Of a stretch of DNA of 64,000 nt, positions 1-8,010 are shown in pieces. The translations under genes and the position numbers were made by a program. Position 1 is the first letter of the stretch, and every line of letters starts with the position of its first letter. Origin of the DNA: Companilactobacillus farciminis KCTC 3681 = DSM 20184 (GTDB lineage Bacteria; Bacillota; Bacilli; Lactobacillales; Lactobacillaceae); assembly GCF_002706745.1 (NCBI RefSeq), contig NZ_CP017702.1, positions 496,001-560,000 of the forward strand, read 5' to 3'. The notes beneath the pieces are model-generated. The model was not told where the DNA came from and searched no databases. It saw only the letters and a list, made by a program, of their open reading frames with translations.

Positions 1-1
1 A

Positions 2-901
2 GGTTCCTTTAATGAAGCAGCCAAACAACTTTATTTGACTCAGCCTAGTCTGTCCAATGCTATCAAGGAATTGGAGTCGGAAATGGGAATTCAAATTTTA
101 TTGCGCAGTAAGTTGGGTGTGACTTTGACCGATGAGGGTCGAGAATTCATGATCTACGCTCGACAAGTTTTGGATCAGGTGCAATTATTGAAAGGGCGAT
201 ATGAGAAGAGCCCCGTTCGTAAACAGGCTTTTTCAGTCTCAGCCCAACATTATGCCTTCGTTGTCCACGCCTTTGTAGAACTGATCAAAACAGTTTCGGC
301 TGATGAATATCAATTTACTCTGCGTGAAACTGAAACGGAAAATATCTTGACCGACTTATCGAGTTTTAAGAGTGAAATTGGGATTTTGTATTTGAATAAC
401 TTCAATAGACGTGTATTAGAAAAACTATTCAAAGAATATGACCTAGAATTTACACCACTGTTCAAAGCCTTACCACACGTCTTCGTTGGTCGCCAGAATC
501 CTCTAACGAAAAAGAAAAGAGTAACTTTGGCTGATTTAGCGGATTATCCTTATTTGTCTTATGAACAGGGCGATAATAATTCGTTTTATTTTTCAGAAGA
601 AATCTTGAGTACTTTGGATCGTAAGAAGAATATCAAAGTCAGTGATCGAGCAACGATTTTTAATTTGATGGTCGGATTGAACGGTTATACTATCAGTTCA
701 GGTATTATTAGTAACAAATTAAATGACGACAAAATTGTGGCGATTCCGTTAGACGTTGACGATTCGATGACTTTAGGTTGGTTGAAGCACAGTCAACTAG
801 AACTCAGTCCGATTGCTAAGAATTATTTGGAAATGCTAAAAGAGCATATTAGGGGTTATGGTTTTGATATTATAGATGAAAAAACAGATCATACAAATTG
901 A
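2..901 (+). CDS. LysR-family transcriptional regulator (5' truncated by window)
   Basis: The reading frame is open to the left edge, so the first residues of the protein lie outside the window. The visible start, GSFNEAAKQLYLTQPSLS, is the second half of a LysR winged helix-turn-helix, followed by the usual KELESEMGIQILLRS wing and linker helix. The remaining roughly 220 residues fit a LysR substrate-binding domain. It would be a DNA-binding regulator responding to a small effector; the target is unknown because the divergent partner is off-window. An internal TTG at position 35 is not the true start. The stop codon lies in the loop of the terminator that follows. Confidence 0.88.
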   Translation, partial: GSFNEAAKQLYLTQPSLSNAIKELESEMGIQILLRSKLGVTLTDEGREFMIYARQVLDQVQLLKGRYEKSPVRKQAFSVSAQHYAFVVHAFVELIKTVSADEYQFTLRETETENILTDLSSFKSEIGILYLNNFNRRVLEKLFKEYDLEFTPLFKALPHVFVGRQNPLTKKKRVTLADLADYPYLSYEQGDNNSFYFSEEILSTLDRKKNIKVSDRATIFNLMVGLNGYTISSGIISNKLNDDKIVAIPLDVDDSMTLGWLKHSQLELSPIAKNYLEMLKEHIRGYGFDIIDEKTDHTN

Positions 902-916
902 TGTATGGTCTGTTTT
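881..916. terminator. Bidirectional rho-independent terminator
   Basis: AAAACAGATCATACA and TGTATGGTCTGTTTT form a near-perfect stem around a 6-nt loop, with A/T tracts on both sides. It separates the convergent LysR and GNAT genes. Confidence 0.75.
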
Positions 917-1397
917 AGTGTAGTGATTTAATAAAAAATCCATCCATGGCGCCGCTATGCAAACTTTCTTCGATTGGTCCGGCTAATTTAGTAAAGCCAG
1001 CTTTGGGGTAAACGTGTAACGCCGCTTTTAGGTTGTGGTGAGTTTCTAGGTACAATTTGTCGTAACCGGCATTCTTGGCAGCTTGTTCGACTAAAAAAAT
1101 CAATTGATAGCTTAACCGATGTCCTTGAGCAGCCTTGGATAGATAGAGCTTTTGCAGTTCAGCAATATTTTTCTCAAGGTCAAATTCGGCAAAACCTGCA
1201 CCACCAACGACTTCTTGAAAATCATCGACGACAACGAAATAACCACGTCGGGCTTTTTCATAAAATTGGCTCAGAGTATCGAGGTTTTTGTCGAAATAGG
1301 CGGTACCGGGAATGTCCAGATGAGCAACTTTTAGATCAGTTTGTAAAATACGTTTGATGGCTTGATTGTCGCTAGCTTGGATAGGACGAATATTCAT
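915..1397 (-). CDS. GNAT family N-acetyltransferase
   Basis: A 160-residue protein of usual GNAT length. It starts MNIRPIQASDNQAIKRIL, the typical first strand-helix of the fold. An acetyl-CoA-binding region is visible around residues 85-110 (LYLSKAAQGHRLSYQLI, a variant of the R/Q-x-x-G-x-G/A loop), followed by YLETHHNLKAALHVYPKAGF, the family's C-terminal core. It should transfer an acetyl group from acetyl-CoA to an unknown amine substrate in the cytoplasm. The start is supported by AGAAGG about 8 nt upstream. It is monocistronic, lying between two bidirectional terminators. The substrate cannot be read from sequence. Confidence 0.82.
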   Translation of the reverse strand: MNIRPIQASDNQAIKRILQTDLKVAHLDIPGTAYFDKNLDTLSQFYEKARRGYFVVVDDFQEVVGGAGFAEFDLEKNIAELQKLYLSKAAQGHRLSYQLIFLVEQAAKNAGYDKLYLETHHNLKAALHVYPKAGFTKLAGPIEESLHSGAMDGFFIKSLH

Positions 1398-1440
1398 AGA
1401 AACACCTTCTCTGTAATTGTTAATTTCATATCATAGCACA

Positions 1441-1477
1441 AAAAAATTCACCTGCAAGAATATGCAAGTGAATTTTG
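1441..1477. terminator. Bidirectional terminator
   Basis: AAAATTCACTTGCA pairs with TGCAGGTGAATTTT around a short loop on the minus strand, with T-runs on either strand. It lies directly behind the stop of the lectin-WxL gene. Confidence 0.75.
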
Positions 1478-1478
1478 G

Positions 1479-3917
1479 TTATTCATTAGGAAGAGATTCA
1501 GCAACGTTCCAAGTCAACATTCCGGTGTACTGGCCAGCAGGGGAAATATTGAGTTGCTCTAGAAGGAGTCCAGTACTTTTTGTCCATTCGTCGGCAATGT
1601 TTTCAGTAACGTTGGTTTCGTGTGCGGTACTTTCTTGATCGATAACGGTTGGCTCGTTACTTAAGGTGGTGAAATTATCATCGTTATACTGACGATAGAC
1701 CAATGCTAGGTTGTTGTTTAACGATTTGCTATTTGAGTACGGACCATTAGTTGTAACGGTCAATTGCCAAGGAGATCTTAGACTAGTGACGCTTAGATCA
1801 AAGTCGTTTTTTCTCGTTAAATATTTTGTCGTATCACCGTAATTAACATCTTGGAATTGCAATGATTTGGAAACTTCAAGACTAAGCATCTTGTTAGGCT
1901 TAGTCGTTATATTGTACGTAACGGTGTTAGAGATTAATCCATTAGCTTGGTCAATAGCTTTGACAGTGACTTTTTGAGCGGAGTTAAGGGTAAAGAGATT
2001 CCAGAAGTCATCGTCATTCATTAGTGATTTGAGGTCAATCGTTTGTTTAAAACTACTTCCTGATGCCGTTGCACCAACGTTATACGTTTTGCTTCCAGCA
2101 GTAATTTGGTAAATGATATTAGTTGTAGAGTCGTTGTCACCAAAGCTGTGGTTATCACTGTATGTAAGTGTATTTTCTAGATTCAATGTGGCGTTGTCGG
2201 CTTTATAGAGTAAGTCAATGTCAGAATTATCATTTGATAAATCAAGTGTATATTGCTTAGGAGCTAGGATGGTAAACTCAGGACTATTAGTGGAAGAAAT
2301 TTGATTAGAACCAGTGAACGTAGCGACCGCTTTGTCGACGTCTATATCACTAGTTGTGTCATTATTGGCAGTAGCTGAAATGGTGATCTTGGCAGTTGTT
2401 CCAGCAGAACCTGTTTTATTGCCAAGTGTCTTAGCCAAGGTATGTTGTAAGGTTTGATCGGTCAGTTCACTTTGACTGATAGCTTCTTTAGTACCGTCAG
2501 CGTAAGTAATATAGGCAATATTGCCATCACTATCAGGGGTTAAAGTTACGTGGTCAGGAAGTTTAATTTTGGCAGCGATATTTTCCCAGTTGACGTTACC
2601 TTGAAGATAGTTCAATTGGTAATTGAGAGACAGTTTGTCGCCATTAGCAACAGTTTTGTCAGTAGAATCGGCATTGATTGTTTTGTTCAAAATTGTGTCC
2701 GTGATTGAAGCATCAGCATCAGCGTAAAGTAAGTCGGGGATTGAATCGAGGGCTACTAGTTTACTAGCAACTGAATCTGATGGTCCATTTGCGGCCGTGA
2801 ATCCCCAACGAACTTTGCCATCAGTCGTATTTAACTTAGTCGTATCGACTTTGATAGTATCGGTGGTAGGCTTGTAATCGCCCTTAGTTGTTGTATTGTC
2901 AGAGTAATCTAGATTTTTATCATTGAAGTAATAAGTTAGTGTAGCGTCGTTACTACCTTCAGCGGCAGGAGTCCATTTGATTGTTACATGGTGCCAATAA
3001 ACAGGATTGTTTTGTTCATCATAAGCATCAATCAAGTAATTGGCTTGAGGGCTAATGTGGACCAATCCATAACCTTTTTTAAAAGGAGAAAAGGCAGTGT
3101 ACTCTGAAATATCACCTAATTGATAACTATTAGCTATTCCCGGATAAGCTAAAGCGATGTGGCCATAAGTACCACCAGAACCATAGCGGGCAGTATCAGG
3201 AAATCCTAAAGCGGTCAAATTAGAGGTTGAAGTACCAAATTGAGTATCAAAGCCGTTTAAAGAGTAGTAGCTATAGAGTGTTGGAAATTTAACATTATTA
3301 TTGTTGAGCGGCTTATTATTTGAATTATAAAAATTATTTTTATCAGTATCAAATTCCAAAGCGACACTATTTTGAATAGCAGTATTTTTGATATAACTTT
3401 GATCGGCGTCGGTACCAGCAATAAAGTTTACTCTAGAAGCATCATAACCATAAACACCGATACCTTCTAGTCCGGCACCTAGAGCAGAAATCCCGTTGGA
3501 GTCGTTTTGGAGGACAAAGGCAATCCCTTCACTATTGACATCAGAAGAACCATCGCCACTACCAAAATAAAGCCAAGCAGAGATAGTTTGTTCTTTGTTG
3601 ATATCAAAAGATTTATCGGTCGACCACATTGAACCATAAGTGTTTTTGCCACTTGCCAGAGCAATAACGTTCCCATTAGCGGAATTACTACCGGTATGGT
3701 CAACGATTTGGGCAGAGTTAGTATCGTAAATATCTTTTGAATCGTAGACATTAGGTTTAGCATTCGACATATAATTGCTGATGCCAATACCGTTGGGAGC
3801 GTTGTTTAAAACAGCTAAATCATCATTTGTCAAAGCTGCATTGACATTTGTTGATGGCAAGATTGTGAAAAAGAACGTAGCAATAATTAACCCTTTGAAA
3901 ATTTGACTTAGTTTCAT
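1479..3917 (-). CDS. Large surface protein: L-type lectin-like domain plus C-terminal WxL domain
   Basis: An 812-residue exported protein. Residues 1-27 form a signal peptide ending NVNA. Residues about 35-400 look like a bacterial L-type (legume) lectin domain, including ISAWLYFGSGDG and SEGIAFVLQND and the late PVYWHHVTIKW strand. The middle resembles repeat-like extracellular domains. The last 120 residues carry a WxL-type domain, with SPWQLTV as first motif and a variant LTWNV as second. WxL domains bind peptidoglycan non-covalently, so this should be a cell-wall-attached adhesin or glycan binder. It is a clear paralogue of the protein at 60477-62768 but has no DUF916 partner beside it. 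The start is fixed by GGGAGGGAG upstream. Confidence 0.85.
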   Translation of the reverse strand: MKLSQIFKGLIIATFFFTILPSTNVNAALTNDDLAVLNNAPNGIGISNYMSNAKPNVYDSKDIYDTNSAQIVDHTGSNSANGNVIALASGKNTYGSMWSTDKSFDINKEQTISAWLYFGSGDGSSDVNSEGIAFVLQNDSNGISALGAGLEGIGVYGYDASRVNFIAGTDADQSYIKNTAIQNSVALEFDTDKNNFYNSNNKPLNNNNVKFPTLYSYYSLNGFDTQFGTSTSNLTALGFPDTARYGSGGTYGHIALAYPGIANSYQLGDISEYTAFSPFKKGYGLVHISPQANYLIDAYDEQNNPVYWHHVTIKWTPAAEGSNDATLTYYFNDKNLDYSDNTTTKGDYKPTTDTIKVDTTKLNTTDGKVRWGFTAANGPSDSVASKLVALDSIPDLLYADADASITDTILNKTINADSTDKTVANGDKLSLNYQLNYLQGNVNWENIAAKIKLPDHVTLTPDSDGNIAYITYADGTKEAISQSELTDQTLQHTLAKTLGNKTGSAGTTAKITISATANNDTTSDIDVDKAVATFTGSNQISSTNSPEFTILAPKQYTLDLSNDNSDIDLLYKADNATLNLENTLTYSDNHSFGDNDSTTNIIYQITAGSKTYNVGATASGSSFKQTIDLKSLMNDDDFWNLFTLNSAQKVTVKAIDQANGLISNTVTYNITTKPNKMLSLEVSKSLQFQDVNYGDTTKYLTRKNDFDLSVTSLRSPWQLTVTTNGPYSNSKSLNNNLALVYRQYNDDNFTTLSNEPTVIDQESTAHETNVTENIADEWTKSTGLLLEQLNISPAGQYTGMLTWNVAESLPNE

Positions 3918-4171
3918 GATAAAACTCCCTCCCTCAAATATTTGTTCTATAAGTTATATTATATCGGGTTATATATCAAAATATTTTCAAAAAATATATG
4001 TATTTCTATTGATATTTGGGAATTAGGAATTAATTATAAGAAATTAAGGAAATGTTGAGTTATAAATTGAATATTTTCCGTTTTCAGAAATAAAAAGTCG
4101 GTCGTACCTGTCCGATAAAAATGTCTAAAAGTTGTATCATAAGAGTAAGAATACGTTTGGAGGAAGAATTT

Positions 4172-4816
4172 ATGGAATTCACGAAAATTGATTTGGATAC
4201 TTGGACTCGCAAAGAAGTGTTTAACCACTTTATTGAACAAAAAACTACATATAGTATGACCAGCAATCTTTCTATCACTAAAGCAGTTAAATTTGCTAAA
4301 GATAATAACTATGACTTTTATCCACTATTTATTTATTCAATTGTCAGAGTGATTAATTCAAACTATCTCTATCGCATGGATTTCAATGAACAAGGTGAAC
4401 TGGGCTATTACGATAATAGCGTGCCATTTTATTCGATTTTTGACAGTCGTACAGAATTGACTTCTCATATCGATACGCCAGATGCCTACACATTTGCGGA
4501 ATTTGATCGTGACTATTTAAGCGATGTTAAGAAATACCGTGGTACTGGCAAGTTATTCCCTAAACAACTTGTTCCAAAAAATGTAGTCAATATTTCGATG
4601 ATTCCCTGGGTTAATTACACCGAATTCAACCTAAACAACAATAGTAATGGTAATTATTTACTACCAACTGTAACGGCAGGAAGATTCGAGAGAACTGGCA
4701 GTGAGATTAAATTGCCAGTTACTTTCCAAATTCATCATGCTGTTTGTGATGGCTATCATACTTCACAATTCTTCATTAAATTACAAGATATTTTGAATAA
4801 TGTTGATGAATTGTAA
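4172..4816 (+). CDS. cat: Chloramphenicol O-acetyltransferase (CatA type)
   Basis: A 214-residue protein matching the trimeric CatA fold from end to end: MEFTKIDLDTWTRKEVFNH at the N terminus, FYPLFIYSIVRVINS, SGKLFPK-like and IPWVNYTEFNLN strands, and the catalytic HHAVCDGYH motif near residues 188-196, with His189 as the general base. It should acetylate chloramphenicol or a similar hydroxylated compound using acetyl-CoA. The start is placed at the ATG following GGAGGAAGAA; an upstream in-frame ATG at 4121 has no ribosome site. No inducible leader peptide of the classical cat type was found. Its position before a DHA2 exporter is consistent with a small resistance island, but activity on chloramphenicol is inferred. 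Confidence 0.85.
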   Translation: MEFTKIDLDTWTRKEVFNHFIEQKTTYSMTSNLSITKAVKFAKDNNYDFYPLFIYSIVRVINSNYLYRMDFNEQGELGYYDNSVPFYSIFDSRTELTSHIDTPDAYTFAEFDRDYLSDVKKYRGTGKLFPKQLVPKNVVNISMIPWVNYTEFNLNNNSNGNYLLPTVTAGRFERTGSEIKLPVTFQIHHAVCDGYHTSQFFIKLQDILNNVDEL

Positions 4817-4898
4817 TTGATGTTTGTCTGATCAAGGTTATAAGCCTATAATTGAAAAGCAGAGAAGCTTTTTCAGTAAATGAAGGTTACTAAAGAGT

Positions 4899-4930
4899 AA
4901 GACATTGCACATTGTGTGGGTCTTATTTTT
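4899..4930 (+). terminator. Probable terminator after cat
   Basis: AAGAC pairs with GTCTT and inner GCAC pairs with GTGT around an ATT loop with a small internal loop, followed by a T-rich run. Confidence 0.5.
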
Positions 4931-4966
4931 TATTTTTTGAAATTATTATAGGAAAGAAGTAGGGGT

Positions 4967-6448
4967 ATGAGTAGGAATCGCAAAATCTTAGTTACTTTTG
5001 CATTAGTTTTATCCAATATGATGGCAGGACTAGATGCAACGATTATTAATACCGCTTTGCCGGCTATCATCAGTGATTTGCATGGGATTCAATATATGGG
5101 TTGGATCGTTGCTATTTTCCTGTTAGGGATGGCCGTTTCGACACCGTTATGGAGTAAATTTGGCGAAAAGAAGGGTAATAAAGTCGCTTATATTACTGCA
5201 ACAATAGTTTTCATGATTGGGGCCTTGTTCCAAGGATTAGCACCTAATATTATTTGGTTCATTACTGCTAGAAGTGTCATGGGAATTGGTGCTGGGGGAA
5301 TGAACACAATTCCTTTCATTATTTATTCGCAGATATTTAAGAACATCAAACGTCGTTCGCAGGTTATCGGAATTGCTTCAGCCGGATTCAGTGGAACTTC
5401 AATTGTCGGCCCCTTAATTGGTGGTTGGATCGTAGATACATTCAGTTGGCATTGGGTCTTTTATATCAATTTGCCTTTAGCTTTGTTGTCGATTACGATT
5501 GTGGCTATTTTCTTCAAGATCAAAGAGCAGTTGAACCAAGCTAAAGTCGATTATCATGGGGCTATCTTGATGGTGTTAGGTTTAACTTCATTCTTAATCG
5601 GAATTCAATTATTAGGAGTTTCTTCTATTTATACTGTTTTGGCATTCATCGTTATTGGAGCGTTATTGATTTTCTGGATGTCACGAGTTGAAAATAAAGT
5701 TGAAGATCCAATTGTCCCTAATCGCTTGTTCAAGAATGAAAAATTAGTGATTGATTTGATCTTATTTGCTTTATTGTGGGGTTCGTTTGTAGCTTTTAAT
5801 ATCTACATTCCAATGTGGGCTCAAGGAATTATGGGGCTTAGTGCTTTGATTGGAGGAATGACACAGATTCCTGGAGCAATCGCTAATTTTATCGGTTCAG
5901 AATTGGAACCATTGATTCAAAGAAAGATGAGTCGTTATGCAATTATTGCTATCGGAACAGCGTCATTCTTCATTTCTTTTGCCGGATTGTACTGGGCTAG
6001 TCAAACCGCCAGCTATACATTCTTATTGATTATGGGTGTGTTTGAAGGTTTCGGTGTCGGAATTTGTTTTAATGCTTTGTTGATTGCCGTACAATTTGAT
6101 GTCGAGAGTCGAGATGTTCCAATTTCAACTTCGTTTGCCTACTTAGTTAGAATTTTGAGTCAAACCTTCATGTCATCGATTTACGGAGTTATCTTGAACC
6201 TCGCTTTAATCAAAGGTGTCAGAGAGAGTAACGGTCACATAACGATGGCTATGATGAACAAATTGAGTAATGCCGCGGTTGCCAAAGAATTACCTAAAGC
6301 TTACGTTCCAGAAATGAAGAATATTTTCTTCCATGGGATTCATAATATTATGTTGACAGCACTTATTTTGATTATTTTAGTTATTATCATTTTGGGTTAC
6401 TTATTTAGAAGAGAAGCTGTTAGGAAGAGTCAAATTAAAGTAAATTAA
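4967..6448 (+). CDS. MFS transporter, DHA2 (14-helix, EmrB/QacA-type) drug:proton antiporter
   Basis: A 493-residue, highly hydrophobic protein with about 14 predicted membrane helices. The first helix carries NMMAGLDATIINTALPAI, the DHA2 signature motif (LDxTIVNxALP). A loop-2/3 motif (PLWSKFGEKKGNK) and the helix-5 antiporter motif (GIASAGFSGTSIVGPLIGG) are also present. It should export toxic hydrophobic compounds in exchange for protons across the membrane. The start follows GAAAGAAGTAGGGG. It sits 150 bp behind cat, separated by a probable terminator, so it is probably transcribed separately. The substrate is unknown. Confidence 0.87.
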   Translation: MSRNRKILVTFALVLSNMMAGLDATIINTALPAIISDLHGIQYMGWIVAIFLLGMAVSTPLWSKFGEKKGNKVAYITATIVFMIGALFQGLAPNIIWFITARSVMGIGAGGMNTIPFIIYSQIFKNIKRRSQVIGIASAGFSGTSIVGPLIGGWIVDTFSWHWVFYINLPLALLSITIVAIFFKIKEQLNQAKVDYHGAILMVLGLTSFLIGIQLLGVSSIYTVLAFIVIGALLIFWMSRVENKVEDPIVPNRLFKNEKLVIDLILFALLWGSFVAFNIYIPMWAQGIMGLSALIGGMTQIPGAIANFIGSELEPLIQRKMSRYAIIAIGTASFFISFAGLYWASQTASYTFLLIMGVFEGFGVGICFNALLIAVQFDVESRDVPISTSFAYLVRILSQTFMSSIYGVILNLALIKGVRESNGHITMAMMNKLSNAAVAKELPKAYVPEMKNIFFHGIHNIMLTALILIILVIIILGYLFRREAVRKSQIKVN

Positions 6449-6485
6449 AAGCAATTTCACTGTTGGGGTGAGATTGCTTTTTTTA
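6447..6485 (+). terminator. Terminator of the MFS gene
   Basis: AAAGCAATTTCAC pairs with TGAGATTGCTTT around a 7-nt loop and is followed by a run of T residues. Confidence 0.75.
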
Positions 6486-6494
6486 TATGTTCGT

Positions 6495-6600
6495 TATCGT
6501 GAACTACATCGGCACTAAAGTACCGAGCTTCTAGGAACATTCCATACTTGCCGACTAGTATTTCAACCAGTCGGTAGAGGCTAGAACTATTTTACTAAGG
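6495..6600 (-). ncRNA. Probable omega RNA (reRNA) of the TnpB element
   Basis: The 3' end of tnpB and the right end form several stems when read on the minus strand: CCGACT/AGTCGG around an 8-nt-plus loop at about 6548-6574, TCTAG/CTAGA around that hairpin, and TCGGTAC/GTGCCGA ending near 6509. In characterised IS200/IS605 elements TnpB is bound to an RNA made from exactly this place, with the flanking DNA serving as guide. The guide would start near 6500 and run leftward. The fold is seen in the sequence; expression is inferred. Confidence 0.55.
6509..6526. repeat. Right-end hairpin of the IS element
   Basis: A 7-bp stem with one wobble pair closes a 4-nt loop that reads TTTA on the minus strand, identical to the left-end loop. 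Confidence 0.65.
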
Positions 6601-7756
6601 CTTGCTCCAAGCCATTATTCAATATGTTTTTACTTGCATTGATATCACGATCATGATGAATACCACAACTGGGACAATCCCATTCTCTAATATCTAACCC
6701 ATGTTTACCATCGTCGTAACCACAGTTGGAACAGATTTGACTAGTCTTGAATGGATTAACAATTATAATTTTCTTACCATACCATTCACATTTGTATTCA
6801 AGCATTAACCTTAACGATCTCCATGATTGACTAGCGATAGCACGTGATAGGTTATGATTACCAAGAAGATTTTTGGTTTTCAAATCTTCAATAACAATCA
6901 AATCATTATTTTCAACTAATTCACGAGTTATTTTATGAAGGTAGTCTTTTCGTTGATTAGCAATTTTCTCACTATATTTAGCTACCATGAGTTTAGCTTT
7001 CATATAGTTGGAATATTGTTCTAAGGGTTTTGGATCAAGCAATCCAAACTTTTTCTTATACTGGATATCTTTTAGAGCTTGCGTACGTCTTCTAGCTAGT
7101 CGTTTTTCCCAATAGTGTTTCTTTTTAGCTAATTTCTTATCAAAACGGACGGTTTTATATTTACTTTCGTCTGAACGGATTACTAGATTAGAAACACCCA
7201 TATCAAGGCCGACAGACTTGTTTGTCTTTGGTAATTGAGTAATATCCTCATCAACCGTAAGAACAGCGTAATATTTATTGGTTGATGATTTACGAATAGT
7301 CACGTACTTGATGACACTAGGGATTGATTTTTTATTCTTATATTTCATTACTCCAAGTTTGGGTAATTTGATATAAGAATCATCGAATATTTCAATATTT
7401 TTATTAACATATTTTGATTGATAGCTTTGTTTTGGAAACTTCTTACTTTTGAATCGTGGAAATTTACGCTTTTTACTAAAAAATCCTTTGTATGCTTCAA
7501 ATAAGTCTTTATTAGAAACTTGTAAACCAGTACTTTCAGCTTTCTTTAACCAACCATGTTCTTTTTTGAAAGCCGTTAAAATGTAATTCAAGTCAAATGT
7601 TTTCAAAGATTTCAAATCAGGATTATTTTCATGGCGTTTGATCATCATGTCTAACATATTGTTCCAAACAAAACGATTAGCACCAAAATTGTATTCAATC
7701 AGTTCTTTCTGATAACTATCTGGATAGATGCGTAATTTAATACCCTTTAAGACCAT
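6587..7756 (-). CDS. tnpB: RNA-guided endonuclease TnpB (IS200/IS605 family OrfB)
   Basis: A 389-residue TnpB with the N-terminal OrfB helix-turn-helix/wedge region (KLRIYPDSYQKELI, FVWNNML) and a complete RuvC-like nuclease. The catalytic triad is intact: Asp185 in SVGLDMG, Glu290 in IVIEDL and Asp371 in DRDINASKNI. The zinc ribbon lies between them with Cys342, Cys345, Cys361 and Cys364. It should cut DNA next to a short target motif under guidance of the omega RNA. The start ATG follows GGAAGGGG; a longer frame starting 42 bp upstream has no ribosome site. The intact active site argues for a working nuclease rather than a relic. Confidence 0.92.
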   Translation of the reverse strand: MVLKGIKLRIYPDSYQKELIEYNFGANRFVWNNMLDMMIKRHENNPDLKSLKTFDLNYILTAFKKEHGWLKKAESTGLQVSNKDLFEAYKGFFSKKRKFPRFKSKKFPKQSYQSKYVNKNIEIFDDSYIKLPKLGVMKYKNKKSIPSVIKYVTIRKSSTNKYYAVLTVDEDITQLPKTNKSVGLDMGVSNLVIRSDESKYKTVRFDKKLAKKKHYWEKRLARRRTQALKDIQYKKKFGLLDPKPLEQYSNYMKAKLMVAKYSEKIANQRKDYLHKITRELVENNDLIVIEDLKTKNLLGNHNLSRAIASQSWRSLRLMLEYKCEWYGKKIIIVNPFKTSQICSNCGYDDGKHGLDIREWDCPSCGIHHDRDINASKNILNNGLEQALVK

Positions 7757-7828
7757 ATGAACCCCTTCCCATGATTTGGTATCGTAATTATATCGCATAA
7801 AGGGGAACGTGTGTTTGTGAGAATGTCT

Positions 7829-7893
7829 AAAATCGCATAAATCATTGATTCATCACGGCAATAAATTACCGTGTTTTCTCAATTAGCGATTTT
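7829..7893. repeat. Left-end stem of the IS element
   Basis: The inner hairpin CACGGTAA/TTGCCGTG lies at 7854-7873. Outside it, AAAATCGC at 7829-7836 and GCGATTTT at 7886-7893 form a second 8-bp inverted repeat, so the end can fold as a long two-part stem. Confidence 0.6.
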
Positions 7894-8010
7894 TATAAAT
7901 TACAGAAATAATCCTTTATTCAATAATGATATTGATCGTTAATTTGTTTATCGTTATAGTAAATATATGTAGCTTTTATAAATTAAATGTCTAAGGGGAA
8001 AGTAATTATC

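Larger units (their letters stand above)
6495..7897 (-). mobile_element. tnpB-only IS200/IS605-type insertion sequence (IS1341-like)
   Basis: The element holds one tnpB gene and no tnpA. Both ends carry subterminal hairpins with the same TTTA loop: TCGGTAC/GTGCCGA at 6509-6526 (right end, downstream of tnpB) and CACGGTAA/TTGCCGTG at 7854-7873 (left end). Sharing of loop and CGG/CCG stem is what is expected of the paired recognition hairpins used by TnpA in this family. The exact borders are uncertain because there are no inverted repeats or target duplications in the family; I set them by the outermost structured bases. Without tnpA it can only move if a related TnpA acts in trans. Confidence 0.72.

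Noticed and set aside
3479-3787. 102-codon minus-strand frame inside the first lectin-WxL gene
   Set aside because: Out-of-frame shadow within a continuous domain.
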